Positions 1-8,735 are shown, counted from the first letter of the stretch. The stretch: DNA of 10,984 bases from Acidimicrobiia bacterium (GCA_009377735.1 WHTL01000116.1:1-10984), one strand, 5' to 3'. Translations and numbers: made by a program. Notes: generated by a model from the sequence alone, not told the origin.

Positions 1-2523
1 CCCGACAAGCCCAAATTGGACGGAATCGACCAGATTTGGGTCGAGCGGTGGAAGGAGACCGATCCCTATCGGTTCCCAGGCGCCAAGAAGCGATCCGAGG
101 TGTATTCCATTGATACGCCACCCCCCACGGTGTCGGGAGAGCTTCATATTGGTCACGTCTTCAGCTACACCCACACCGACATCATCGCCCGCTACCAGAG
201 GATGCAGGGGCGGAAGGTGTTCTATCCCATTGGTTGGGACGACAACGGACTCGCAACGGAGCGAAGGGTCCAGAACTACTACGGGGTCGTATGTGATCCC
301 ACGTTCCCTTTCGACGCCGACTTCGTCCCTCCCACGGAACCATTCGACCCGCCAAAGCCGATAAGCAGACGGAATTTCGTCGAGCTGTGCCACCTTCTCA
401 CCGATGAGGATGAGACCGTATTCGAGGATGTGTTCCGAGGATTGGGCCTTTCCTTCGACTGGAATCACCTCTACACGACCATCGGCGACCGGTCACGGCG
501 TATCAGCCAGAAGGCGTTCCTCCACAATCTGGAACGGGGGGAGGCATACGCCCAGGATGCCCCCGTTCTCTGGGACACCGACTTCGGAACCGCTGTCGCC
601 CAGGCCGAACTGGAGGACAGGGAGCGTCCCGGGCACTACTACCGCATTGTATTCAGCCGTGGGGAGGGTGTGGATCCCGTCCTCATCGAGACCACCCGGC
701 CGGAGTTGATCTGCTCCTGTGTCGCCCTTGTGGCTCACCCCGACGATGAGCGGTATCAGGATCTGTTCGGCACTACGGTCACCAGCCCTATCTTCGGTGT
801 GGAGGTCCCGGTCGTCTCTGACGGTTTGGCCGACCCCGAAAAGGGGAGTGGGATCGCCATGATCTGCACCTTCGGTGACACCACCGACATCATCTGGTGG
901 CGGGAGTTGGATCTCCCCGTCCGCACCGTCGTGGGTCGTGATGGGCGATTCCAAGAGGCCATCCCCGAATGGATCGCCAGCGACGAGGGTCGCTCTGCTT
1001 ATGAGAGCCTCGCTGGTCTCTATGTGAATCAGGCGAAGAGACGCATGGTGGAGCTACTCGACCAAGCCGGAGTCGTCGAGGGTGAGCCCACCGAGACCGT
1101 GCGACCGGTCAAGTTCTACGAACGGGGCACACGACCCCTTGAGATCGTCTCCAGCAGACAGTGGTACTTCCGAAACGGGGGTCGTGACGAAGAGCTTCGG
1201 GACCGTCTGCTCGCCCGCGGTCAGGAGCTGGAGTGGATTCCCGAGTTCATGCGCACTCGATACGAGCACTGGTTGGAGGGTCTGGCGGGGGATTGGCTGA
1301 TCAGCCGACAACGATACTTCGGAGTCCCCTTCCCCATTTGGTATCCACTCGATGACGATGGTGTGCCGCTCTATGACGAGTTCATCCTGCCCGATGTCGC
1401 CGATCTGCCCGTCGACCCCAGTTCCGAGTCGCCCCCCGGGTATGAAGAGTCACAACGTGACCAACCGGGTGGTTACATGGCCGATCCAGACGTGATGGAC
1501 ACCTGGGCAACGTCATCGCTGTCACCACTCATCGCCGGCGCCTGGGACGAGGACGATGACCTCTTTTCCACCGTGTTCCCGATGGACCTGCGCCCCCAGG
1601 CACACGACATCATCCGTACCTGGCTCTTCTCCACCGTGGTGCGGGCCCACCACGAGTTCGACTCGATTCCCTGGAGCAACGTTGTCATCTCGGGATGGAT
1701 ACTCGACCCCAACCGCAAGAAGATGTCGAAGTCCAAGGGAAATGTGGTCACTCCCATGGAACTTTTTGCCGAGCACAGCGCCGACGCCATGCGTTATTGG
1801 GCGGCCAACGGTCGCCCCGGAACGGATACCGCGTTCGATGTCAACCAGCTAAAGGTGGGTCGGCGACTGGGCATCAAGATCCTCAACGCCTCACGTTTCG
1901 TGCTCGGTTTCACGGAGGACGATCTTTCGCCGAGGGCGATCAGGGAGCCCATCGACCGGGCCCTCATCGGGACGTTGTGTCGGGTCGTGGAGGATGCCAC
2001 CGAGGCCCTCGAGGCATACGATTACGCCCGGGCGCTGGAAATCATCGAGTCCTCCTTCTGGTCCTGGACCGACGACTATCTGGAGCTGGTAAAGAACCGG
2101 GCATACGGTGAGGGCACCGATGCAGCTTCGGCCCATGCCGCCCTGCAGCTCTCACTCTCGGTGTTCCTCCGTCTGCTGGCACCGTTCCTGGCGTTTGTCA
2201 CCGAGGAAGTCTGGAGTTGGTGGCAGGAGGGATCGATCCACAACGCCGCTTGGCCGATACGGAACGAACTGGAGAAGCACGCCGGGGACCCCGAAGTGTT
2301 GGAGAGGACGGCCCAGATCCTCTCGGCGGTGCGAAGGGCGAAGTCCGATGCCAAGACATCGATGCGCACCGAGGTCAGCTCTCTTCGGATCGTCGATTCG
2401 ACGGAGCGAATGGATCCGGTCAAGCTCGCCGAAGCGGACCTCGCCCGGGCGACGTCGGCACTGAGCATCCTCTTCAGCGAAGGCGAGCACGCCGACATCA
2501 GCGTGGAACTGGTGAACGACTAG
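1..2523 (+). CDS. valS: Valyl-tRNA synthetase, 5'-truncated by the window edge
   Basis: Class I aminoacyl-tRNA synthetase that charges tRNA-Val with valine in the cytoplasm. The reading frame is open from base 1, so the true start lies just upstream; the TTG at 16 is internal and should not be taken as the start, because the residues before it (PDKPK) read like a normal ValRS N-terminus. Numbering from base 1, the HIGH motif is H49-I-G-H52, the CP1 editing domain contains ETTRPE at residues 230-235, and the KMSKS loop is at residues 574-578. The segment GWDDNGLATERRVQNYYGV is a ValRS hallmark. A helical anticodon-binding region follows. The protein ends (ISVELVND) without the C-terminal coiled-coil arm of the E. 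coli type, so it is the shorter, archaeal-like ValRS form of about 840 residues. The stop is TAG. No terminator is visible before the next gene. Identification is very secure. Confidence 0.97.
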   Translation, partial: PDKPKLDGIDQIWVERWKETDPYRFPGAKKRSEVYSIDTPPPTVSGELHIGHVFSYTHTDIIARYQRMQGRKVFYPIGWDDNGLATERRVQNYYGVVCDPTFPFDADFVPPTEPFDPPKPISRRNFVELCHLLTDEDETVFEDVFRGLGLSFDWNHLYTTIGDRSRRISQKAFLHNLERGEAYAQDAPVLWDTDFGTAVAQAELEDRERPGHYYRIVFSRGEGVDPVLIETTRPELICSCVALVAHPDDERYQDLFGTTVTSPIFGVEVPVVSDGLADPEKGSGIAMICTFGDTTDIIWWRELDLPVRTVVGRDGRFQEAIPEWIASDEGRSAYESLAGLYVNQAKRRMVELLDQAGVVEGEPTETVRPVKFYERGTRPLEIVSSRQWYFRNGGRDEELRDRLLARGQELEWIPEFMRTRYEHWLEGLAGDWLISRQRYFGVPFPIWYPLDDDGVPLYDEFILPDVADLPVDPSSESPPGYEESQRDQPGGYMADPDVMDTWATSSLSPLIAGAWDEDDDLFSTVFPMDLRPQAHDIIRTWLFSTVVRAHHEFDSIPWSNVVISGWILDPNRKKMSKSKGNVVTPMELFAEHSADAMRYWAANGRPGTDTAFDVNQLKVGRRLGIKILNASRFVLGFTEDDLSPRAIREPIDRALIGTLCRVVEDATEALEAYDYARALEIIESSFWSWTDDYLELVKNRAYGEGTDAASAHAALQLSLSVFLRLLAPFLAFVTEEVWSWWQEGSIHNAAWPIRNELEKHAGDPEVLERTAQILSAVRRAKSDAKTSMRTEVSSLRIVDSTERMDPVKLAEADLARATSALSILFSEGEHADISVELVND

Positions 2524-2540
2524 TCCACGGAGCGCATGAC

Positions 2541-2570
2541 TCGACATCGAGTTGCGAAATGTTCTAGAGT
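2541..2570 (+). promoter_or_regulatory. Candidate promoter for the M6 metalloprotease gene
   Basis: TCGACA (2541-2546, five of six matches to TTGACA) is followed after 18 bp by TAGAGT (2565-2570, a TAnnnT-type -10 box). This would start transcription near 2577 and give a leader of about 28 nt containing the ribosome binding site. It lies in the 81-bp gap after valS. The hexamers were judged by eye only. Confidence 0.45.
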
Positions 2571-2596
2571 CCTATGGTTCGCTGTAGGGACCTAAG

Positions 2597-2601
2597 AGGA
2601 G
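2597..2601 (+). promoter_or_regulatory. Shine-Dalgarno sequence of the metalloprotease gene
   Basis: AGGAG sits within the purine run AGAGGAGAAG. Only 3 nt separate it from the ATG at 2605, which is short; the next codon, TTG at 2608, would have 6 nt spacing and could also serve as a start. The choice changes the protein by a single residue. It is the clearest ribosome binding site in the window. Confidence 0.6.
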
Positions 2602-2604
2602 AAG

Positions 2605-5600
2605 ATGTTGGCTCGTTTCCGTCGTTCGTTGTTGCTGTTCGCCGTCCTGATGTTGGTTGTGGGTATGACGGGAGGGTCGTTGGGGGGAGTTTCCCCAGCC
2701 GTGGCCGCCCAGGATCCTGCCACCGAGCTCACCGCAGAGAGCGGCCAAGCTGACTACCCACGTGGCGAAGGTGTGGTTATCGAGGGAACGGTCAGCGGGC
2801 CTGACGGAACTCCCATCACCGGGGCACAGATCAGAGTGGTCCTCGAGGCGCCCGATGGCACCGCACTGGGCCAACCCATCGAGACCGTTACCGGTTCGGA
2901 TGGCGCCTACGATCTGGTATTCCCAGCCGAGACGACCCGGTCCCTTGAGATCGACGGGAGCAACGACTATTCATTGACCCTCGCTGCCCGAGTCGAGGTG
3001 CTCTCCGGTGCGGCACAGGGTCTCACCAAGGCCGTGCCGGTGGTGGTGACGCAGGCACCCGAGGCTCTGCTTTTGGAGAACCTGTTCGTCTCCTCCGTGG
3101 GATGGGTCAAGCCTGGGGAGACATACCCGTCGCGTCTTATCGTCAGGAACCTCGGTCCCGCCGCTTCGGATGTGGTGGTGACAGCTCCGCCGGTCGACGG
3201 CATGAGCTTCGTCTCCGCCGACCCGGTGGGTGACGATTCCGGAGAGGCCACCATCCTTGGCGACGGTTCGCTGAGTTGGGACCTGGGCGATGTGCCCGCT
3301 GGCACGGTCACCGAGCCGGTGGTGCGCACCCTGGTGGTGCAATCGGTATCCGATACCCTCGATGAGGACCCACAGGTGGTATGGAAGGACCTTTCCACCA
3401 CGGCCACCCTCGTCTCCGATCTTGGAGACGTCTCCGTGTCGAGTCACGGCCCCAAAACGGTCCCGCCCAACGGCATATACGACTCGGCGCGCTTCGGGGA
3501 CCGCCCCTTCCCGGTGGTTCCGGTCGACTATCTCGACGTCAAGCACATCGGCGACAACTCCGGGGACGAGCTCACCACCATCATCAACGACCCCGAGAAC
3601 GAGGGCTCGACCTTCAACCTTTTCCAAGAGATGAGTTACGGCCAGCTCTACCCCAACGGGTCTGTCCCCTCGGCCGATATCGCCACCGCCACCTGGGATG
3701 ATTTCGATCTGGGAAGCTTCCACGAGGCCGACACCGAACCCCCGGATTGTGTCGACCCAAATACTGTTTACGACCCCGAGCTCGCAGGGACACCCGAGCT
3801 CCCTGAGCGGATCGTGGAGGGTTTCTACCAGCTCCCGGGCTCGGTGGAGTTCTATGGAACCGACGACGAGTCCGTGGATCCATTCCCCGCAGCGCCCATC
3901 GACAGCGGATGTGGTGCCACCGGCAAGATCGTCTATGACGCCGCCGCCGTCGCCGACCCCGAGATCGATTACAACGATTACGACACCGACAAGGACGGCG
4001 TGGTCGACTTCTTCATGTTGATATTTGCCGGCTGTGGTGGAAACGGGCCATCCCAGAGAGGGTGCGATCTCCCCGACTACCAGCGCGGGAACTACGACAA
4101 CATCTGGCCGCACTCGTCGAATCTCGAGTCCTACTTCATCGATGACGAGACCGGGCTGCCCGGATATATGAGCGACGATCGTCTCACCGATCTCGCCGGT
4201 AACCTGCTCTTCTACACCGATTCCACCTATACGGTCCTCACAACCGACGAAACCGATTTCCCCGCCTTTGTCCGGGTGGGGCCCTACAACGTCAACCCCG
4301 AGACCTCCATGGAGGCCGCCAGCGTCATATCCCACGAGTATGGGCACTCTCTCGGTCTCCCGGACTTCTATGCCGGGACGGGTGGTGTCAACTACTACGG
4401 CACGTGGAATCTCATGGCTACGGATCACAGCCAGCACATGGATCTCATTGGTCGTCAACAACTCGGGTGGGTCATCCCCCGAGAGATCCCCCAGAACGCT
4501 GACGCGTTCGAGACGTCGATGGTCGACTCCACCACCGATACCAACACCATCGTGTGGCGTCAGCCGAACGGTACCGAATACACCCTGTCGGGTCCTGACG
4601 TGCAGAACGGTGATGCCTGGATGGCCCCCCTACCGGGCCGGATCTTGCTCGACCCTGATCTGATCGAGAACGGCGCCTCCCCCACCCATGTCTACTGGTC
4701 GCAATCGGGGAACGACTTCGCCTGCGTACCGGGAGATAGTGCCCACAGTCTGGACATCCCCCTCGACGTACTGTCGGATGTCGAACCGGGAACACCGGTG
4801 ACCTTGGAAATCAACTCATACTGGGACATCGAGTGGGACTTCGACTATGGATTCGTACTCGCCACCTCGGACACGGGAGCCAACTACACGTCCTTGGCGA
4901 GTGAGGAGGGCTACACCTTCCCCGCCTCAGACAATCCCAACGACGTGAGTTGTCAGGACAAGTTCGGAAACGGGCTTTCCGGGACCAGCGGCGCCTGGGA
5001 GGACGGAGACGGGATCCCCGATCGAAATGAGGGAGCGCAGACCCCCGGAACCGAATTCATCCCAATGACCTTCGATTTGACCGAATTTGCCGGTGAGTCC
5101 ACCGGTGTCCGTTTCGCCTATTTCACCGATGTGGGTCTCGCCCGTCCCGGATGGTTCATCGACGACATAACCGTCACCGCCGGTGACGAAGTCATCTACA
5201 GCAACGATCTGGAAGGTGGGGAGGGTGACGGGGTAGTCAACGGCGGCTGTGACGAGAGCGGCGCCGTGCTTACCGGACCCTGCACCGATCGTTGGCAGTA
5301 CGTCGAGGGCGGAGAGGTATCGTCCGCCGACCACTCCTATTACGTGGAGCTCCGTGACCGAACCGGTTTCGATCTCGATGGGAACGGTGAATCCGATCGC
5401 GGCCCCATAACGTGGAGTCCCGGCCTTTCGCTCGGTTACACCGACGAGTTCGGCGGCGACGGCAACCGTGCAACCTTCGCCAAACCCAACCAGACCATCC
5501 TCGACGCCAACCCCGTTCCCTACGGCTCGACTCCTGACATTCTTGACACCATTGCACCGAATCTGGACGACGCCGCCTGGTTGCCCGCCTCCGAGCCGTA

Positions 5601-6954
5601 CTCCGACTTTGGGGAGGGCCATGCCGACAACTACTTGGTCGTCGATGCGAACGGGGACTTCCAGCCATGGATACTCGCCCACGACTGCCTGGAATTGGAC
5701 GTCACATCCATGACCGGTCAGGGAGTAGGGCCCGAGAACCCTCCCGGTGATCTTGAGGCGGATGTCTCCTTCACCAGAGGCGATGGCTGTGGGAGTCGCG
5801 ATTATGGCCACGGGCGGGACCAGAATGTGGGCCCCACCGCGGTGGCGCAGGTCAAGACGACCCCAGTGGTAATAGGCGAGCCTGTGGTGTTCGACGGAAG
5901 CATGTCCAGCGATGACGCCACACCGTCCGACGACCTGGAGTACAACTGGGACTTTGGTGACGGTGCGACGGGGGAGGGGCGCGAAGCCACACACGTCTTC
6001 GACACAGCCGGGACATACGAGGTGGTGCTCACCGTCACCGACTCCGAAGGAGCCACCGACACCGACACCATCGAACTCGACGTGATCGAGGTCGTTATCG
6101 AATCGCTGGCGATATCGCCGGCCGAGGCGAGTCTGGTACCGGGCGCAACCCAGCAGCTCATTGCTACCGCGACCTTCACCGACGACACGACAGCCGATGT
6201 CACTGGAGACGCAAACTGGTCTACCGCGGACATGGGTGTTGCAACGGTCGACGCCAACGGGCTGGTGACCGCCCAGAGTGAGGGCACGGCAGAAATCACT
6301 GCCCAATATGGTCCAGAGACGGCTACCGCCGTGATAACGGTGAGTGAGGACGCCGAGCCGCCGACGACAGAGCCACCACCCACCACGCTTCCGCCACCGG
6401 AAGAGGGCCAGCGCTTCGACGATGTTCCGACCGACTACCTCTTCTACGACGACATAGCGTGGTTGGCGGAGGAAGGCATCACATTTGGCTGCAATCCACC
6501 GGAGAACAGCCTTTTCTGTCCCCGTGACTCAGTGACCAGGGGGCAGATGGCTGCCTTCCTCACCAGGACATTCGACCTCGCGGCAAGCGACGCAGATCAC
6601 TTCGGCGATGACGAAGAATCTGTGTTCGAGGACGACATCAACCGACTGGCGGCGGAGGGGATCACCATCGGCTGTAACCCGCCGGACAACACGGCGTTCT
6701 GCCCCAACGACAATGTCACACGGGCACAGATGGCTTCGTTCCTCGCTCGGGCCTACGGTCTCGCTGCGTCGAATGGGCCGGACCGGTTCAGTGATGACGA
6801 TGGAATCGTCTACGAGGCGGACATCGAATCGATTGCCGAGGCGGGGATCACCTTTGGGTGCAATCCCCCGGCCAACACCCTGTACTGCCCCTTCGATGAC
6901 GTCCTCAGGGAACAGATGGCGGCCTTCCTCCATCGGGCATCGGAGATCGATTAA
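2605..6954 (+). CDS. Secreted M6-family (immune inhibitor A-like) metalloprotease with PKD, Big2-like and three SLH-like repeats
   Basis: Predicted zinc endopeptidase, exported and probably kept at the cell envelope. Residues 1-35 form a signal peptide (RR at 6-7, hydrophobic core, cleavage near A34/A35). Residues about 50-148 resemble a carboxypeptidase-regulatory/Ig-like fold, and about 166-248 a DUF11-like beta domain. The peptidase domain spans about 297-660: an Asp-rich loop at D460-D468 suggests calcium binding, the zinc motif is H577-E578-Y-G-H581-S-L-G-L-P-D587, and a Met-turn-like NLMA follows at 602-605. Beta-sandwich segments typical of InhA-like proteins lie around 733-760 and 828-860 (PGWFIDDI). 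A PKD domain covers about 1076-1162 and a Big2-like domain 1163-1247. A Pro/Thr linker (1252-1265) leads into three SLH-like repeats (1270-1449). The protein is strongly acidic, with many Asp codons. It stands alone between a housekeeping gene and a convergent terminator. Family and catalytic class are secure; the substrate cannot be told. Confidence 0.92.
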   Translation: MLARFRRSLLLFAVLMLVVGMTGGSLGGVSPAVAAQDPATELTAESGQADYPRGEGVVIEGTVSGPDGTPITGAQIRVVLEAPDGTALGQPIETVTGSDGAYDLVFPAETTRSLEIDGSNDYSLTLAARVEVLSGAAQGLTKAVPVVVTQAPEALLLENLFVSSVGWVKPGETYPSRLIVRNLGPAASDVVVTAPPVDGMSFVSADPVGDDSGEATILGDGSLSWDLGDVPAGTVTEPVVRTLVVQSVSDTLDEDPQVVWKDLSTTATLVSDLGDVSVSSHGPKTVPPNGIYDSARFGDRPFPVVPVDYLDVKHIGDNSGDELTTIINDPENEGSTFNLFQEMSYGQLYPNGSVPSADIATATWDDFDLGSFHEADTEPPDCVDPNTVYDPELAGTPELPERIVEGFYQLPGSVEFYGTDDESVDPFPAAPIDSGCGATGKIVYDAAAVADPEIDYNDYDTDKDGVVDFFMLIFAGCGGNGPSQRGCDLPDYQRGNYDNIWPHSSNLESYFIDDETGLPGYMSDDRLTDLAGNLLFYTDSTYTVLTTDETDFPAFVRVGPYNVNPETSMEAASVISHEYGHSLGLPDFYAGTGGVNYYGTWNLMATDHSQHMDLIGRQQLGWVIPREIPQNADAFETSMVDSTTDTNTIVWRQPNGTEYTLSGPDVQNGDAWMAPLPGRILLDPDLIENGASPTHVYWSQSGNDFACVPGDSAHSLDIPLDVLSDVEPGTPVTLEINSYWDIEWDFDYGFVLATSDTGANYTSLASEEGYTFPASDNPNDVSCQDKFGNGLSGTSGAWEDGDGIPDRNEGAQTPGTEFIPMTFDLTEFAGESTGVRFAYFTDVGLARPGWFIDDITVTAGDEVIYSNDLEGGEGDGVVNGGCDESGAVLTGPCTDRWQYVEGGEVSSADHSYYVELRDRTGFDLDGNGESDRGPITWSPGLSLGYTDEFGGDGNRATFAKPNQTILDANPVPYGSTPDILDTIAPNLDDAAWLPASEPYSDFGEGHADNYLVVDANGDFQPWILAHDCLELDVTSMTGQGVGPENPPGDLEADVSFTRGDGCGSRDYGHGRDQNVGPTAVAQVKTTPVVIGEPVVFDGSMSSDDATPSDDLEYNWDFGDGATGEGREATHVFDTAGTYEVVLTVTDSEGATDTDTIELDVIEVVIESLAISPAEASLVPGATQQLIATATFTDDTTADVTGDANWSTADMGVATVDANGLVTAQSEGTAEITAQYGPETATAVITVSEDAEPPTTEPPPTTLPPPEEGQRFDDVPTDYLFYDDIAWLAEEGITFGCNPPENSLFCPRDSVTRGQMAAFLTRTFDLAASDADHFGDDEESVFEDDINRLAAEGITIGCNPPDNTAFCPNDNVTRAQMASFLARAYGLAASNGPDRFSDDDGIVYEADIESIAEAGITFGCNPPANTLYCPFDDVLREQMAAFLHRASEID
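6412..6951 (+). repeat. Three tandem SLH-like repeats with paired cysteines (coding)
   Basis: Each repeat encodes about 55-60 residues with the order F/S-DD...(D)I..(L/I)AEEGIT-GCNPP-x-N-xxx-CP...VTRxQMAAFLxRA. The repeats begin near residues 1270, 1332 and 1394 of the metalloprotease. Each has two cysteines exactly nine positions apart: C1296/C1305, C1357/C1366 and C1419/C1428. SLH domains generally bind cell-wall polymers; here that is inferred from similarity. The third repeat is slightly diverged (VLREQM in place of VTRxQM). Confidence 0.85.
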
Positions 6955-6969
6955 GGTCCTCCAGGTCTG

Positions 6970-7007
6970 GCGCGTTTAGACGTACTCATCGGTACGCCTA
7001 AACGCGC
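6970..7007. terminator. Bidirectional hairpin between convergent genes
   Basis: The left arm GCGCGTTTAG (6970-6979) pairs perfectly with CTAAACGCGC (6998-7007). After one A/C mismatch, CGTAC (6981-6985) pairs with GTACG (6992-6996), leaving the loop TCATCG. It lies 15 bp after the stop of the metalloprotease gene and 15 bp after the stop of the minus-strand reductase gene. No T-tract follows on either strand, so this would be a hairpin-only terminator of the kind often proposed in actinobacteria. Confidence 0.8.
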
Positions 7008-7022
7008 GACAACGGGGATTCT

Positions 7023-8723
7023 CTACCAGTATTCCTCGAAGTGGACGTTGCCCGTGTGGCCGCGGCGGTCGATGTCGAAGCCACGCTCGTGGAGGAGTTG
7101 GCACATGCCCACCGTGTCGGGGAATACCGGTTGGTCGTTCTCCCATTTCGGGAGTCCGATCATGGCGGGATTTCCGCAGAGGAAGACCTGGGCCGATTCC
7201 GGTGTGAGTGAAACGCCGAGCTCCTCCTCAAGGGTGCCATCGACCAGGAGATCCTGGACATACCTCTTCGACACGTCTGGTTCTCTGGTGGGGATTGGCA
7301 GGTATTTGTAGTTTGGGTGGTGCCCCTCGAGGAGGGTGTGCTCCTCTCGGTACGCCAGGTCTGACCAGTAGCGCACGGTCACCGAATGGAGAATGGGTCC
7401 GTGGTGACCCTTGCTCAATAGTTCCACCACCATCTCGTTGTGCGGTGCCTCCCCCGTACCCGTACCCAGAAATACAACCGGTGTCGCCGGGTCGGTGACG
7501 TGATCCAGGGTGTAACGTCCCGCGATCTTTGGGCCCACATAGATCCGGTCGCCCACGTTCTTGAGTGCGAGACGCGGGGTGAGGGCTGGGATACGGTCGG
7601 CATCGGGAGCCACCTGGACCACATACAACTCGATCTCGTCGGTGTTCCCGGCATTCACCAGATAACCGGCATTGTCGAATATCTGAGAGGAGATGGAGTA
7701 GGACCGTCGGATCAGCTTTTGTTGCCGTGACTCTGGAATCACCTCGTCCGCCCCGTCAACACGGGGTTCCCAGTAGCCGAGACCGAGCGTCACATACTGT
7801 CCGGGACGGTGTGTGGTGCTGCCCTGGTCGGGTTTCACCCTGATTCGCCACAGCTCGTTGTGTGCCGTGTCGAAGTGTGTGATGACCCCGTTGTAGAAGG
7901 ATTCCGCCAGCTCCGCGGCGGCACGGGCATCGTCCTCTGGCTGGGTAACGGTTACCACGGGGCGGTCGGGGAAGATCCTTGCCCTCAGCTCTTCCCACGC
8001 ACGGGCAGGCACCACGCCATCGGGTGTTCCTACCACTAGCACACGGGGGCTGTCGTCGATTTGGAGACCCTCGGGAACACCAGGGAGCACATCTAGAACC
8101 ACGTGATCAAACTGGAGGTCGGGGGTACGTCTGTCTGGGAAGTGGACCATGGGGAGGCCACCAACTTCCTCTATGCTGGCGGGCTCCGACTCCCAGAGCA
8201 CGGTGATCCGGGCGGTGCGCTCGGCGTCATGGAGTGCCCTCTCTCCCACCGTCGAGAGCTCGCTGAGCGTGCCTGTGTAGCAGAGGACGACGCGGGCACC
8301 CCGGTCAACGAGATCTAGGGCCTGACCGACAGAAGTCGGTCCCGACCCCACCACCAGCACGTCGGATTGGTCTGGTTCGAATGAGGTGTCGAGATGAACC
8401 CGCTCGGCGATGTCCGGAAGAAATGGGATTTCGGTCACGGATTGGCGTGTCGGTTCGGCGACAACCGCCACGGCATATGCTGTGAGGGAATCCTCGGAGG
8501 TGACGACGGCGACGGTCTCGTCGTCGATACTCTCCACGGACTTTGCCTTCGTCCCGAAACGGACGGTCATCCGGTATCTGGCCACGGAATCGGCTGGAAC
8601 CGTGTGGTCATCGTCCGTGACGAGGAGGATATCGCTGAGCCCGGCTCGGGATGCTTCGGCCGCGATCGACACGGCGTCGGGCGTTGAACCGATGACGATC
8701 AGCTCGTACGACGGTTTGGTCAT
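7023..8723 (-). CDS. Two-part flavoprotein: degenerate thioredoxin-reductase-like half fused to ferredoxin/flavodoxin-NADP+ reductase
   Basis: 566 residues. The C-terminal half (about 275-566) is a ferredoxin-NADP+ reductase module: RPGQY at 306-310, the FAD-binding RRSYSISS at 339-346, the NADP-binding GTGTGEAPHNEM at 420-431, LCGNPAMI at 515-522 and a C-terminal EEYW. An end on aromatic residues is typical of bacterial FPRs, where the last residue stacks on the flavin. It should move electrons between NADPH and a ferredoxin or flavodoxin. The N-terminal half resembles pyridine-nucleotide oxidoreductases with two Rossmann motifs. The first, IGSTPDAV (11-18), has lost the FAD-binding GxGxxG glycines; the second, GSGPTSVG (126-133), is intact. 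There is no CxxC, and C148 is the only cysteine before residue 516, so thioredoxin reductase activity is unlikely. The gene is monocistronic, divergent from ychF and convergent with the metalloprotease gene. The reductase call is secure; the role of the N-terminal half is unknown. Confidence 0.85.
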   Translation of the reverse strand: MTKPSYELIVIGSTPDAVSIAAEASRAGLSDILLVTDDDHTVPADSVARYRMTVRFGTKAKSVESIDDETVAVVTSEDSLTAYAVAVVAEPTRQSVTEIPFLPDIAERVHLDTSFEPDQSDVLVVGSGPTSVGQALDLVDRGARVVLCYTGTLSELSTVGERALHDAERTARITVLWESEPASIEEVGGLPMVHFPDRRTPDLQFDHVVLDVLPGVPEGLQIDDSPRVLVVGTPDGVVPARAWEELRARIFPDRPVVTVTQPEDDARAAAELAESFYNGVITHFDTAHNELWRIRVKPDQGSTTHRPGQYVTLGLGYWEPRVDGADEVIPESRQQKLIRRSYSISSQIFDNAGYLVNAGNTDEIELYVVQVAPDADRIPALTPRLALKNVGDRIYVGPKIAGRYTLDHVTDPATPVVFLGTGTGEAPHNEMVVELLSKGHHGPILHSVTVRYWSDLAYREEHTLLEGHHPNYKYLPIPTREPDVSKRYVQDLLVDGTLEEELGVSLTPESAQVFLCGNPAMIGLPKWENDQPVFPDTVGMCQLLHERGFDIDRRGHTGNVHFEEYW

Positions 8724-8729
8724 GACGTG

Positions 8730-8735
8730 ACACTA
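8730..8735 (-). promoter_or_regulatory. Candidate -10 box for a leaderless reductase transcript
   Basis: Read on the minus strand, TAGTGT is followed by CACGTC and then the ATG start codon (8723-8721). The 6-nt spacing would place the transcription start on the A of the ATG. No Shine-Dalgarno sequence is present upstream of the start. I see no good -35 hexamer. Confidence 0.5.

Noticed and set aside
2971..4461. Long minus-strand open frame (496 codons) opposite the metalloprotease gene
   Set aside because: Its translation is a Val/Gly/Asp-rich string with no domain. It arises because the sense strand is rich in GAC/GAT codons, whose complements (GTC/ATC) contain no stops. The sense frame carries clear family motifs.
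4927..6306. Second long minus-strand open frame (459 codons) opposite the same gene
   Set aside because: Same compositional cause. It runs across the PKD and Big2-like coding regions and shows no recognisable motif, start context or ribosome binding site.
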